From: Bacillus pseudomycoides
Lineage (GTDB): Bacteria; Bacillota; Bacilli; Bacillales; Bacillaceae_G
Assembly: GCF_002582035.1 (NCBI RefSeq)
Contig: NZ_NUQE01000036.1
Location: forward strand, 1-64,000
Direction: 5' to 3'
Length of the DNA stretch: 64,000 bases
The translations under genes were made by a program, and so were the position numbers. Every line of letters begins with the position of its first letter. The stretch's first letter is position 1. The notes under the pieces are model-generated. The model made no database searches. It had not been told where the DNA came from and was given only the letters and a program-made list of their open reading frames with translations. Positions 35,852-45,478 of the stretch are shown here, piece after piece.

Positions 35852-36604
35852 ATGAAGGACACTTTTTACCATTTCATTAAACAGGCAGATCAGCCTTTTC
35901 ATGGGTGGAACTTCTCGTTTTTAGCAGATACCGGAAGGCTAAGTACGGAACCTCTGCCGTGGAGTTATGCAACAAATGTATTACACTATATACAAAAAGT
36001 AGATAGCATGCTAGATATGGGGACTGGTGGTGGTGAGTTTTTATCTTTGTTAACCCCTCTTCCCGCTAGAACTGCAGCAACAGAAGGCTATCCGCCAAAT
36101 GTAGCTTTAGCAAAAGCGAAATTAGAACCTTTAGGTGTCTCTGTTTATCCAGTCGAAGATGATACATGTTTACCTTTCGCAGATAACCAATTTGATTTAA
36201 TTATTAATAAACATGAATCGTATTCGGAGACAGAAATAAAAAGAATTTTAAAGCCAAACGGAGTTTTTATCACCCAACAAGTGGGCGGATTAGATAATTT
36301 ACAATTAGATCACCTGCTGCATGCATATACTGAAAGTGAATATAGTTATTGGAACTTGCAGTACGCCTCTTCACGACTAAAACAAGCTGGCTTTCAAATT
36401 CTTAAGCAACAAGAAGCATTCCCGTATCAACGCTTTTACGACATCGGAAGCATTGTGTATTATTTAAAAGCAGTTCCATGGCAAATTCCTGATTTTTCAG
36501 TATCCAAATATAAAGAACAATTACTTTACACTCATAACTTCATTCAACAAAATGGATATATTGAAGTAAAAGCACATCGATTCTATATCGTAGCTTCCGT
36601 ATAA
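35852..36604 (+). CDS. SAM-dependent methyltransferase
   Basis: A 250-residue class I methyltransferase: SAM motif MLDMGTGGGEFL near residue 52, acidic residue in AATEGYPPN, and FADNQFDLIINKHESYS near 110. It resembles RlmA-like or small-molecule methyltransferases, but the substrate is unknown. The start ATG 35852 follows AGGAGG; the 20 codons upstream are open but lie before that ribosome site. Confidence 0.8.
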   Translation: MKDTFYHFIKQADQPFHGWNFSFLADTGRLSTEPLPWSYATNVLHYIQKVDSMLDMGTGGGEFLSLLTPLPARTAATEGYPPNVALAKAKLEPLGVSVYPVEDDTCLPFADNQFDLIINKHESYSETEIKRILKPNGVFITQQVGGLDNLQLDHLLHAYTESEYSYWNLQYASSRLKQAGFQILKQQEAFPYQRFYDIGSIVYYLKAVPWQIPDFSVSKYKEQLLYTHNFIQQNGYIEVKAHRFYIVASV

Positions 36605-36742
36605 TGCATCACCTCTCCAAACAAGTTAATCCTGCTTGGAGAGGCCATTTGTTAAAACAGCCAAAAATGTTACCATCACTTGCAATATTTCTCATTTCGT
36701 TGTAAAATGAAACCATAGAATACAATATGAAGAAAAATCCAC

Positions 36743-36808
36743 TTCACATATTATCAAGCATCAATAGGGATGATATGCGTTCCTTATGGGTTTTTGATAA
36801 TATGTGAA
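36743..36808 (+). promoter_or_regulatory. large leader hairpin upstream of the cold-shock gene
   Basis: Fifteen-base arms (36743-36757 and 36794-36808) pair perfectly around a 36-base loop and are followed by a T-rich tract. It lies 69 bases before the csp start. It may be a terminator for upstream transcripts, an attenuator, or part of the structured 5' leader that cold-shock mRNAs use as a temperature sensor. Confidence 0.6.
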
Positions 36809-36876
36809 TTTTTATTTTCTTAGAAATAAGACGGATCATATTATATTTATTTTTTTACTTTTAGGAGGCATTTACC

Positions 36877-37080
36877 ATGACATTAACAGGTAAAGTAAAA
36901 TGGTTTAACAGCGAAAAAGGTTTCGGATTCATCGAAGTTGCAGACGGAAACGACGTATTCGTTCACTTCTCAGCTATCACTGGCGACGGTTTCAAAACTC
37001 TTGACGAAGGTCAAGAAGTTAGCTTCGAAGTTGAAGAAGGTAACCGCGGACCTCAAGCTAAAAACGTTGTAAAGCTATAA
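36877..37080 (+). CDS. cold-shock protein (CspD-like)
   Basis: A 67-residue single cold-shock domain with the nucleic-acid-binding motifs KGFGFIEV (RNP1) and DVFVHF (RNP2). It acts as an RNA chaperone in the cytoplasm. Its codon use is visibly C-ending and optimised (e.g. AAC, TTC), a mark of very high expression. ATG 36877 follows AGGAGG. A strong terminator follows, and a cold-inducible YdjO-like gene comes next. Confidence 0.95.
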   Translation: MTLTGKVKWFNSEKGFGFIEVADGNDVFVHFSAITGDGFKTLDEGQEVSFEVEEGNRGPQAKNVVKL

Positions 37081-37090
37081 TTTAGACAAT

Positions 37091-37127
37091 AAAAAGGTTG
37101 TTAACACGAACGGTTAACAACCTTTTT
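37091..37127 (+). terminator. terminator of the cold-shock gene
   Basis: AAAAAGGTTGTTAAC and GTTAACAACCTTTTT, a perfect 15-bp stem. Confidence 0.85.
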
Positions 37128-37167
37128 ACTTATATAAGAAAATATTTCACATAAAAGGAGTGATCAC

Positions 37168-37353
37168 ATGTATCGTAACAAAAAGAATGATGTTGCAGAA
37201 GTACCACCAGAAGAAATTCCAGTTTGGGAATGTGAATCGGAAGAGTGCTTAGGATGGATGCGAAAAAACTTCGCATTTGAAGAACATCCAAAATGTCCTT
37301 TATGTGGAAGTGAAATGAAAAGCGGAGAACGTTTATTGCCTCGATTGGGATAA
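37168..37353 (+). CDS. YdjO-like cold-inducible zinc-ribbon protein
   Basis: A 61-residue protein with two cysteine pairs, CESEECLGW (near 22) and CPLCGSEM (near 43), forming a small zinc ribbon. It belongs to the YdjO family, annotated as cold-inducible, and here follows a cold-shock gene directly. ATG 37168 has an AAAGGAG site. A terminator follows. Confidence 0.85.
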   Translation: MYRNKKNDVAEVPPEEIPVWECESEECLGWMRKNFAFEEHPKCPLCGSEMKSGERLLPRLG

Positions 37354-37363
37354 ACCATAGTTT

Positions 37364-37396
37364 GCCCCTTGCAGGATGTTCTCTGCAAGGCTTTTT
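37364..37396 (+). terminator. terminator of the YdjO-like gene
   Basis: CCTTGCAG and CTGCAAGG arms followed by CTTTTTCTTT. Confidence 0.75.
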
Positions 37397-37783
37397 CTTT
37401 CATCTCCCCTCATGATGATTCAAATGATTTTCAAGCTATACATAATTGCTAACAGCTATTGAACTCTCTTCCTCACTTATTATCACCAACATAAAATACA
37501 TGACACTACTAATAATATGAATCATTGAGTATTTTCTATTTTCCCCTTATACTTCATTACAATAAAAAGCAAAGTAGTAAATAAACTACTTTGCTTTTTT
37601 GTTGTGCTTACTCCCCTATATGACTCTTTTTCCTACACAGTACTTCCATTCCCCTTCTATATCGTATTCATTGCGGATTATCGTACTTGAATAAGCTCCC
37701 TTTTCCATAGCTTCTATTTATTTGTATATTTTACCTGTTTTATCAAAAAATAAGTTTAGCTTAATAATAAAGGAGTGAGTACA
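37397..37783. other. intergenic region with a terminator-like hairpin
   Basis: A strong hairpin (37563-37600; AAAAGCAAAGTAGT with ACTACTTTGCTTTT) stands in the middle without an adjacent gene end. The remainder probably holds the promoter of the pyruvate oxidase gene; no clear sigma-B consensus is seen. Confidence 0.45.
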
Positions 37784-39484
37784 TTGTTTCGAAAAACAGC
37801 TGGTGAAGTACTAGTCGATTTACTAATCGAATGGGGTGTCGATCATATATATGGCATGCCTGGTGATTCCATTAATTCTATTATCGAACCCCTTCGTAAA
37901 GCACAAGATAAAATTAAATTCATTCAAGTCCGTCACGAGGAAGCTGGTGCTTTAGCAGCTGCTTCTTATGCAAAATTAACTGGAAAACTCGGTGTATGTA
38001 TGGCAATCGCAGGTCCAGGGGCAATTCATTTACTAAATGGATTGTACGATGCCAAATTAGATCAAGCACCCGTCCTTGCGATTACTGGTCAGATTGAGTC
38101 TGATTTAATTGGAACTGGTTTTTTTCAAGAAGTAAATTTAGAAAGAATGTTTGATGATGTTGCAGTTTATAACCAGCGAATCATGTCAGCTGAGCAACTG
38201 CCAGCTGTTGTAAATCAAGCAATTCGCATGGCTTATACAAAAAAAGGCGTGTCAGTTCTTACAATTCCGGATGACGTTCAAAAATTTGAGGTAGATACAA
38301 AAGCACGGATGACAACCTCTTCTTTTACGCTGCCGGAGTTATTTCCGCAAAAGCATGATTTAGAAAAAGCAACGGCTGCATTAAATGAAGCAGAAAAACC
38401 TGTTATTCTAGCAGGAAAGGGCGCAAAAGATGCAAGGGAATCTTTGCTTGCTTTTGCAGAACATATTGGAGCTCCTATTGTGTTAACACTTCCAGCTAAG
38501 GGGATTATTCCAGATGAGCATCCACTTTGTATTGGTGGTTTAGGTTTAATCGGCACAAAACCTTCATATGAAGCGATGAAAAATGCTGATACACTCATTA
38601 TGGTAGGTACTTCTTACCCATTCACAGGATTTTTACCAGAAAAAGCAAAAACAATTCATATCGACACAGATCCAGCACAAATCGGAAAGCGTTATCCAAC
38701 TGATATTGGTCTTGCTGGTAATGCTGATAAAACCTTAAAATGGCTCACACAAAATACCGAAAAACATACTGATCACTCTTTCTTAGAACATCATCAAGAA
38801 CTGATGAAGAAATGGAAAGAAAAACTGCACAATCAAGAAAACGACAATTCTATTCCCATTAAACCACAAAGAGTCATGCATGCTGTGCAGCAAGTTGCAC
38901 ACGATGACGCTATTTTATCAGTAGATGTAGGCAATGTAACAGTTTGGACAGCGCGCCATTTCCGTATAACAAATCAGCGCTTTATTTTGTCAAGCTGGTT
39001 AGCAACACTTGGCTGCGGTCTTCCCGGCGCAATTGCTGGACAGATTGCGTTTCCAAATAAACAAGTTTTCGCCATTTGCGGAGATGGTGGATTTGGTATG
39101 ACGATGAATGATTTTGTAACGGCTGTGAAATATAACCTCCCAATCATTGTAGTCGTATTAAACAACCATAAAATCGCTATGATTAAATTTGAACAAGAAG
39201 TAATGGGAAATATTGAGTTTGGGACAGAACTTACAAATCCAAACTTCGCGAAATATGCTGAAGCATGTGGTGGAATTGGTTACCGCGTGGAAAAACTTGA
39301 GGAATTAATGCCTGCTTTTGAAAAAGCTGTAAAACAAAATAAACCATGTATTATTGACGTGATCGTTGATGTCAATGAAGCCCCTATGCCTGCAAAAATT
39401 ACATTCGCACAGGCAGCTGGCTATACAAAACACATGCTAAAGGAGTTATTTGAAGAAGGAAAAATTGATTTACCTCCTTTGTAA
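37784..39484 (+). CDS. pyruvate oxidase-like TPP enzyme (YdaP/PoxB type)
   Basis: A 566-residue thiamine-diphosphate enzyme. The N-terminal catalytic Glu is in QVRHEEAGA (about 50), the central FAD/NAD-type domain follows, and the C-terminal TPP motif reads ICGDGGFGMTMNDF to VVVLNN. The length and order fit pyruvate oxidase (decarboxylation to acetate or acetyl-phosphate). It corresponds to B. subtilis YdaP, a general-stress protein. The upstream GTG at 37775 overlaps the ribosome site (AAAGGAG), so TTG 37784, eight bases downstream of it, is the likely start. Confidence 0.9.
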   Translation: MFRKTAGEVLVDLLIEWGVDHIYGMPGDSINSIIEPLRKAQDKIKFIQVRHEEAGALAAASYAKLTGKLGVCMAIAGPGAIHLLNGLYDAKLDQAPVLAITGQIESDLIGTGFFQEVNLERMFDDVAVYNQRIMSAEQLPAVVNQAIRMAYTKKGVSVLTIPDDVQKFEVDTKARMTTSSFTLPELFPQKHDLEKATAALNEAEKPVILAGKGAKDARESLLAFAEHIGAPIVLTLPAKGIIPDEHPLCIGGLGLIGTKPSYEAMKNADTLIMVGTSYPFTGFLPEKAKTIHIDTDPAQIGKRYPTDIGLAGNADKTLKWLTQNTEKHTDHSFLEHHQELMKKWKEKLHNQENDNSIPIKPQRVMHAVQQVAHDDAILSVDVGNVTVWTARHFRITNQRFILSSWLATLGCGLPGAIAGQIAFPNKQVFAICGDGGFGMTMNDFVTAVKYNLPIIVVVLNNHKIAMIKFEQEVMGNIEFGTELTNPNFAKYAEACGGIGYRVEKLEELMPAFEKAVKQNKPCIIDVIVDVNEAPMPAKITFAQAAGYTKHMLKELFEEGKIDLPPL

Positions 39485-39496
39485 AAATGCAAATAT

Positions 39497-39532
39497 AAAA
39501 CAGCGGTTTATTTTTCAATAACCGCTGTTTTA
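39497..39532. terminator. bidirectional terminator
   Basis: AAAACAGCGGTT and AACCGCTGTTTT arms between the oxidase and the convergent Nudix gene. Confidence 0.8.
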
Positions 39533-39555
39533 TCGATATCTATCCTGTTATTTCA

Positions 39556-39963
39556 TTAAAAAGCCACCAAAAATGGTTGTTTCTTTTCATCTAAACAATA
39601 TAAAATACGCTCTTTGAAATTTGTCCATGTTACCATTTGCAGTGCTTCTTCAATAGGAAAATACCCTACATCTAAGCTTTCACTACTTGTTGTAAATTGA
39701 CCACCAACTGGCTTTCCTATGAACAAATGATTGCAAATACATTGTGAAACATTTTGATACACTCCGCAATATTTTATAATCTCAATATCAATCCCAGTCT
39801 CTTCTTTCGCTTCTCTAATAGCACCTACTGGAATTACTTCTCCTTCTTCTACTTGACCACCAGGGATTTCCCAGCCTCGCATTGGACTTTTTAAAAGTAA
39901 AATTTCATTTTTATCATTTAGCACGACCGTTGCAGCCGTTACAATATGTTTCGGATAAGGCAT
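39556..39963 (-). CDS. Nudix hydrolase
   Basis: A 135-residue single Nudix domain. The Nudix box is complete: GGQVEEGEVIPVGAIREAKE, then ETGIDIEI. It hydrolyses a nucleoside diphosphate linked to some moiety; the substrate is unknown. The start ATG 39963 follows GGGAGGG. Confidence 0.88.
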   Translation of the reverse strand: MPYPKHIVTAATVVLNDKNEILLLKSPMRGWEIPGGQVEEGEVIPVGAIREAKEETGIDIEIIKYCGVYQNVSQCICNHLFIGKPVGGQFTTSSESLDVGYFPIEEALQMVTWTNFKERILYCLDEKKQPFLVAF

Positions 39964-39996
39964 ATCTATCCCTCCTTTATATAAAATAATGGATTT

Positions 39997-40629
39997 TTAT
40001 ACACAATGAATAGGTAATACAGACCAAGAACTGACAAGTGAAATTTGTTTCCCTTCTATACGTAACACTTGTTCAGAAGGGTTTGCTATATGGTGTAATT
40101 GAGGGAATATTTCTTTTACGTAATGTTGGTGAGCTGCTGCATCTTTCCATAAAGACAGAACAATGTAACGGTTCGAAGAAAGAGATCTTCCAACAACTCC
40201 TCCCATCATTCCTTCTATTCTTGCCATACCTGGATTCCAAACGGTTTCTTGCATATGTAAAAATTGTTTTTCGTTACCTTGCTTCACATCACATATTGCT
40301 ACTCGTAAGAGGGAACTATACGCCAGTGCTTCCACAAATGAAGTATCAGTTATGTCAAATAAAGATTGATATAGTTCTGTTTCACATAATGTATATGTAT
40401 CTTTTTGATTGCTATTATAAAAAACCTTATCGTGTGTTTTATTCATAAACTTTTGATACATTTTCATATTTTCCCAACAACCAACTATATAAGCCTCTGA
40501 TTCATCCCATCCCCCAATTTGTCCATGAAACCCTTCTAACTCCTTCAGCTCACTCCATTGTTCTTGAGCAATTGAAAATCGTTCCTTTTTTTCTTCGTCA
40601 ACTTTACAAATAATAGACTTAATTAACAT
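39997..40629 (-). CDS. DUF4937/ABM-type protein (YdbC-like)
   Basis: A 210-residue protein made of two ferredoxin-like halves. The first (MLIKSIICKVDEEKKERFSI, FHGQIGGWDE) is the DUF4937 domain of B. subtilis YdbC. The second (SSLLRVAICDVKQGNEKQFL, GMMGGVVGRSLSSNRYIVLS) looks like an antibiotic-biosynthesis-monooxygenase-type domain. Such domains bind heme or small aromatics, but no function is established. It starts at ATG 40629 and is 33 bases upstream of the Nudix gene on the same strand. Confidence 0.78.
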   Translation of the reverse strand: MLIKSIICKVDEEKKERFSIAQEQWSELKELEGFHGQIGGWDESEAYIVGCWENMKMYQKFMNKTHDKVFYNSNQKDTYTLCETELYQSLFDITDTSFVEALAYSSLLRVAICDVKQGNEKQFLHMQETVWNPGMARIEGMMGGVVGRSLSSNRYIVLSLWKDAAAHQHYVKEIFPQLHHIANPSEQVLRIEGKQISLVSSWSVLPIHCV

Positions 40630-40783
40630 ACTCGTATCCCCCTTATTTTCTATAAAAACCTTAATATGGCTAACCTGCTCTTAATCGCATCACTAAAATC
40701 TTATATTTTTATTTTAAAGAAATTAAATAGAAAAATCAAAATTATAAGAAAAATATTATTACAAATAAGTAAAACTTCCTAAT

Positions 40784-40817
40784 AAAAAAACAAGGGTCAA
40801 AAATCCCCTTGTTTTTT
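40784..40817. terminator. terminator of the phosphoesterase gene
   Basis: AAAACAAGGG and CCCTTGTTTT arms followed by T-run on the minus strand. Confidence 0.75.
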
Positions 40818-40821
40818 CTAC

Positions 40822-41931
40822 TTAATCAAATGTAAGTTCTATTTGGATAATCTCTGATCGACTCCCAAGTCTTAAAGCTGGTCCCCAAAATCCAAATCCT
40901 GAGGAAACAATCGCATGAAATAAATCTTTCTGTACATATCCCCAATCTAATTCGTACATTCTTCTTGTAATAATATGATTCGGCGCCATTTGTCCTCTAT
41001 GAGTATGTCCAGACAATAATACATCAACACCTGATACTTCAGCTTGCTTTAATTCAAATGGCTGATGATCCATTGCAATGATTGGAAAACTCTTATCTAC
41101 AGTACTCATTAACTCCTCAAAACTTTTACGATTTCGGTCCGTCTTATCTCTTCTTCCTACAATATAAAAACAATCTTCAATTTTTACAACTTCATCTAAT
41201 AATATATTTACATCAATCTTATTCATTTCTTGCAGAAACTCAGGTATAGCCCCGCCGTAATATTCATGATTTCCTAGCACCCCATAGATGCCAAGCGGAG
41301 CATGCATTTGTTTCATCACTTGTCCCATATTCTTTTTTATAAAATATTCTGGATGATCGTCAATAATATCTCCTGGCAAAAGTATAATATCCGGTTTCAT
41401 ATCATTTACATGATCAACCAATCTTTGAAGGTGCGACAAGCCAGACAGTTTACCGAAGTGCATATCCGAAGCCATCGCAATTCGAAGTGTCTTACGATTA
41501 TTAGCTTTTTTAGGTACGTGAATCTCATATTTTCGAACGATTGGACTATACGCATTAAATGTTCCATAGGCAAAAATAAGAACAAAAATAAGAAGAACGA
41601 TTATTCCAGTCCAAAAAATAGATTGTTCTTTCGGAAACGATAACAAATTTAAAATGAATACTGTTACATCCGCTATTGGTAATAGTATGACTGCATATTG
41701 TACGACCGCAAACCAATATGAACCAATTGTTCTAAGAGGTGAATCAAATTTAATCAATCGATCTAGAATATACGCGTATGAAAATAATCCAACTATAATC
41801 GCGTAATATCCCCAAGATTGAACTTGAAAAGTCGTATGAAGCCAAACCCAGCCATTCCATCCAATGTAAATCATTAACAGTGTATATAGCATAAATAAAA
41901 TGAAAATATTTAATACACTTCTCGTTTTCAA
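40822..41931 (-). CDS. membrane-anchored metallophosphoesterase
   Basis: About 369 residues. Four hydrophobic segments fill the first 130 residues, followed by a calcineurin-like phosphoesterase domain: MASDMHFGK, LLPGDIIDD, VLGNHEYYGG, MDHQPF and LSGHTHRGQ, all metal-binding motifs intact. It resembles the YkuE/YpbG group, thought to act at the cell surface on phospholipids or wall precursors. The frame opens at 41967, but a GAGGGGG site favours TTG 41931 as start. It stands alone. Confidence 0.82.
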   Translation of the reverse strand: MKTRSVLNIFILFMLYTLLMIYIGWNGWVWLHTTFQVQSWGYYAIIVGLFSYAYILDRLIKFDSPLRTIGSYWFAVVQYAVILLPIADVTVFILNLLSFPKEQSIFWTGIIVLLIFVLIFAYGTFNAYSPIVRKYEIHVPKKANNRKTLRIAMASDMHFGKLSGLSHLQRLVDHVNDMKPDIILLPGDIIDDHPEYFIKKNMGQVMKQMHAPLGIYGVLGNHEYYGGAIPEFLQEMNKIDVNILLDEVVKIEDCFYIVGRRDKTDRNRKSFEELMSTVDKSFPIIAMDHQPFELKQAEVSGVDVLLSGHTHRGQMAPNHIITRRMYELDWGYVQKDLFHAIVSSGFGFWGPALRLGSRSEIIQIELTFD

Positions 41932-42069
41932 AGTATCCCCCTCTTCTATATGTTTCATTATAACCATTCATTACGAATGTTTACATACTATAATGAATTA
42001 ACAGTTATACCTAATGAGAATTTTATTTTGACATAAAAACTTTTATAATTCCACTAATACGCAGCAAAA

Positions 42070-42116
42070 TAAAAAGAGACTGATTCAGAATTTTTTACGA
42101 ATCAATCTCTTTTTTT
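42070..42116. terminator. terminator of the DinB-like gene
   Basis: AAAAAGAGACTGATTC and GAATCAATCTCTTTTTTT arms. Confidence 0.75.
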
Positions 42117-42139
42117 ATTTTCATTTACAATTTCATATT

Positions 42140-42676
42140 TCAGCTGGATGGATAAGCATCCGAACTCAAATAACGTTCTTTTATAATTTGGCGATGATGA
42201 AGCTCATGACCAGCAATAATGTTTGCCAATGCACGAACCGTTACTTCAGAATTATTTGCCACCCCTCTTTGTAACCAAGCTTCTTCATCTAAACTTTTAA
42301 GTAAATGCACAGTAGATTGACGAACAACTGTTAAATTCTCAAGAAGATCTTGCATGGATTGCTTATCAAAAGCAGCTCGAAGAACATACATATCATCGTT
42401 ATACCCAGGAAGTGCTACTGTCTCGCCTCTCGCTATAGAAAGCAGTCGATATCCCATAATACGTTCAGTATCCGCAATATGACCGATGACTTCTTTTATA
42501 CTCCATTTATTAGGAGCGTATCGAAAATGTCCCTCACTATTAGAAATATCCTTCAATAAGTGGTTCGTTCCCTTCATTTGCTCTTCTAAAATATGTATGA
42601 TATCTCCATCTGGCAATAAGTTTATGTATGTTGAATAATACGGGTTATATTCATTTGCTCCTGGTCTCTTTTGCAT
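42140..42676 (-). CDS. DinB-family protein
   Basis: A 178-residue DinB_2-type four-helix protein. The metal-ligand histidines are seen in EVIGHIADTERI (about residue 60) and the pair in AGHELHHRQIIKERY near the C-terminus. B. subtilis relatives (YfiT) are putative metal-dependent hydrolases. ATG 42676 follows AAAGGATGG; further in-frame ATGs up to 42721 lack such a site. It is the second DinB-type gene in this window, only distantly similar to the first at 13140. Confidence 0.82.
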   Translation of the reverse strand: MQKRPGANEYNPYYSTYINLLPDGDIIHILEEQMKGTNHLLKDISNSEGHFRYAPNKWSIKEVIGHIADTERIMGYRLLSIARGETVALPGYNDDMYVLRAAFDKQSMQDLLENLTVVRQSTVHLLKSLDEEAWLQRGVANNSEVTVRALANIIAGHELHHRQIIKERYLSSDAYPSS

Positions 42677-43149
42677 TTTTACCATCCTTTTTATTTTATC
42701 TTTATACATACGCCTTATCATAAAATATTATCATATTAATCCGAAAAGTTTAAATTCTAAAACAAAAGGTTCCCATCCTTTTAATCTAGAAACAAATTAC
42801 ATAATAAACTTTCTCAACCTTCGACCTTTAGACTGCTCTATTATCGGATGCTAACATAATAGGCGAGCTCCTAACGAGTTTCATTATCTAACGAAGAGAT
42901 CTGTTTCAGACACAGGTCTTTTTGCTTTTTATTTAATCTACTTGATGATACTTTCAACAAAGTAAAGCAATTTGAGGTTAGTTATGTTTTTGGAAGTTAT
43001 ATTACATCCTTTTAGCGAGCATCACTTAATCTTTAGATAATTGAATTATTTATTAAGCAAAACTTCAACAATTAGCGTTTCATATATAAACAACCACATT
43101 AATGGTATAATTTTACTTAACAATATAATTAGAAAGTGAGATGAGGATA
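42677..43149. other. intergenic region with a weak terminator
   Basis: AT-rich. An imperfect hairpin with a T-run (about 42893-42924, AGATCTGT / ACAGGTCT) and a TAACATAA...CATTATC motif near 42853-42890 recall the repeat-associated terminators near 259 and 2096. No gene is seen. Confidence 0.4.
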
Positions 43150-43287
43150 ATGAAAGTATCATATTGGAGCAGTAAAAAGGTACGGCTAAGGGCACCTCAA
43201 CGAATAAGTGAAAGTGATTGAGCTATATTAAAAGAAAATACCTTTTTTCAACTAACGGGTGCCACTGTTGAACAAAACATATCCTAA
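43150..43287 (+). pseudogene. short frame interrupted by TGA
   Basis: ATG 43150 with a GAGGAT site opens MKVSYWSSKKVRLRAPQRIS, then ESD and TGA (43219-43221). Beyond that the same frame continues AILKENTFFQLTGATVEQN to TAA 43285-43287. Reading through the TGA gives a plausible 45-residue piece with the TGA where Trp would fit. No family is recognised. It may be a decayed gene start or a 23-residue peptide. The following 43288-43509 shows nothing. Confidence 0.3.
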
Positions 43288-43509
43288 AATGATCAAAAAT
43301 TTTTTATAAAAATTCCACATGTATCTAAATCTTGAAAATCCATTTCAATCGACCTTTTTTAATCATGAATTCTGTTGTTTGCTATTTAAAAAGGACTACT
43401 TGTGTCCTTTTTATCAAACTTTATTACAAAACTACATAATGTCTAACTTTTAATTAATTTACGATCTCCATTTGTGTCTAATCTTCCTTACATCTATCAT
43501 TATCTAATC

Positions 43510-44757
43510 CTATCCTTCTTTTCTTAATATCCTCTTTGTTACAATCGCTATTACTAGCATTATGAAACTTACAAATAATATAGGTAAGTAAATTTTTATA
43601 CTGAAGGTTTCAAAAATAAATCCATATATGATCTGCCCTATAGGTGCCATACATTGCGCAACCGCTGTAATAATTGCCATAACTTTTCCTAAATTTTCAT
43701 CAGGTGTTTTCTTTTGCACAACTGTAATGACAAAAATAGAAATAATGGTCATTACTATTGCAATAAGGATTGCACACAAGATAAAGAGAATAAATGACGA
43801 GTAGTATCCAAATCTAAGAACAAGGGGCATAAGGGAGACAGCCATCGGTACAATCAATAAAGCAATAATAAGTAACCACTGGTATATTGTGTTCATTTTC
43901 ATCTTTTTTGCAAAGAAACCAATAGACAAGGCCCCTAAAATTGTAGCAAGCTCTATAAGTCCCATCCCGATACCAAACAATGTATCGCTGCTTTGCATCG
44001 TTACCCGCAAAATGATGGGACCACCAACAACAAAAAGTGGTGTAAGAATTAAGTTAAGCATTGCTGCCAGAATCATAGATTTCAATATATAAGGCGCTCT
44101 AATAACAAAAGTAAATCCAACTTTCATGTCTTTTATAATTGTTGGTACAATATGTGCGTCTATATCTCTTTTCGTAAATGGGATTTTAATAAACATTTCT
44201 AATATTGCTGATAAAAAGAAAGCAATGCAGCTCATGAAAACAAGGGTTTTTAACCCTACCATACTATATAGTATTCCTCCTAAAACAGGAGCTGCCACAC
44301 TTGCCAATGCTTGAACACCATTTACAATTCCATTAGCCTGTTCTAATCTTTTTTCCGCAACGAGTAGCGGAATACTCGCCATAACAACGGGAGAATACAT
44401 TGCACTAATAATTGCTAACAAAATCATGACAATACCAATCAATATCACAGAAGTATTGTCGATGGACAGTAACAAAAGAAAGCCGAAAATAATAATACTA
44501 CTTAACATATCATAGATGACCATTAAATTGCGTCGATTGAACCGATCAGCGATAGCACCACCAAGAGGGGATAGCAAAAGAGGCACACTGGATATAGCAT
44601 ATAAAGTAGCATAAATATCTGCACGACCTGTTATATCCAAGACATAAAGTGATAAAGCAAAGCGTAAAAGGGTGGAACCTAAGATCGATACAATTTGCCC
44701 GATTACCATAAGATTAAAATCTTTAGCGGAAGACTTTATGCTCGCACTGTTTTCCAT
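43510..44757 (-). CDS. MFS transporter
   Basis: A 415-residue major-facilitator protein with 12 hydrophobic segments. The MFS loop motif reads GGAIADRFNRRN near residue 70. Its similarity is to drug-efflux MFS proteins (enterobactin exporter/macrolide-efflux-like group). The start ATG 44757 follows AAAGGTG. A 19-bp operator lies between it and the TetR gene directly upstream, so export is probably induced by a ligand of that repressor. Confidence 0.85.
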   Translation of the reverse strand: MENSASIKSSAKDFNLMVIGQIVSILGSTLLRFALSLYVLDITGRADIYATLYAISSVPLLLSPLGGAIADRFNRRNLMVIYDMLSSIIIFGFLLLLSIDNTSVILIGIVMILLAIISAMYSPVVMASIPLLVAEKRLEQANGIVNGVQALASVAAPVLGGILYSMVGLKTLVFMSCIAFFLSAILEMFIKIPFTKRDIDAHIVPTIIKDMKVGFTFVIRAPYILKSMILAAMLNLILTPLFVVGGPIILRVTMQSSDTLFGIGMGLIELATILGALSIGFFAKKMKMNTIYQWLLIIALLIVPMAVSLMPLVLRFGYYSSFILFILCAILIAIVMTIISIFVITVVQKKTPDENLGKVMAIITAVAQCMAPIGQIIYGFIFETFSIKIYLPILFVSFIMLVIAIVTKRILRKEG

Positions 44758-44783
44758 CGTATACACACCTTTCAGTAGAACGC

Positions 44784-44802
44784 TAGACCGACTGTCGGTC
44801 TA
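44784..44802. promoter_or_regulatory. TetR operator, between regulator and MFS gene
   Basis: TAGACCGACTGTCGGTCTA, a perfect 19-bp palindrome, identical to the site at 45479-45497. Confidence 0.8.
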
Positions 44803-44824
44803 ACAAATTTATAAAACAATTATG

Positions 44825-45460
44825 CTATGACTGTCCCAGCAAAATAGCTAGCATGTAATCAAAGGTACCTTTTTCAGCTCCGAGAGTGGTCTCCATCATG
44901 TTGATGAACGCCTTTGCCCTTTGCATCGCTTCATGAGGCTGCCATTGAAACAATCCTTCATCAAATATGATTTGTGCAGACGCAATTAAAAATTCTATTG
45001 TTTCCCTGGGATATACAGTCACAAAAACCCCTTCCTTGATCCCCTGTTCAATTACCTCTGTTAAAACAGGTGTTAAATGCACAATAGCTTGCACTAAACT
45101 TTTTTGATGCATCTCTGCATTATTTGGTTGATGGAATTGTTCAATCATTTTTTCTTTATTCTCACCCGCTTTCGGCATTTGAGCCATTAAAATTTGAAAC
45201 AACTTATCAATTACAGGGATATTTGAATTTGAGGCAATCTTTTTCGCTGCTGCTACATCCGTATTTACAATTCTCAAAATAATAGCATCCATCACTTCCT
45301 CCTTTGATTTGAAATAATGATAAAATGTTCCTTTTGCAATACCAATTTCTCGTAGAATGTCATTCACGGTGGTTTTCATATATCCTTTAGAAACGAACAG
45401 CCTTTCTGCGGTATCTAAAATTTCATTTCTACGTTCTTCATATTCCTTTACAATCCTCAT
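44825..45460 (-). CDS. TetR-family regulator of the MFS exporter
   Basis: A 211-residue TetR protein. The HTH is intact (MKTTVNDILREIGIAKGTFY, then HYFKSKEEVMD), followed by a helical ligand domain. ATG 45460 follows AAAGGAG. Identical 19-bp palindromes lie before its own gene and before the MFS gene, so it most likely represses both. Confidence 0.87.
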   Translation of the reverse strand: MRIVKEYEERRNEILDTAERLFVSKGYMKTTVNDILREIGIAKGTFYHYFKSKEEVMDAIILRIVNTDVAAAKKIASNSNIPVIDKLFQILMAQMPKAGENKEKMIEQFHQPNNAEMHQKSLVQAIVHLTPVLTEVIEQGIKEGVFVTVYPRETIEFLIASAQIIFDEGLFQWQPHEAMQRAKAFINMMETTLGAEKGTFDYMLAILLGQS

Positions 45461-45478
45461 AAAGAAACTCCTTTCATC

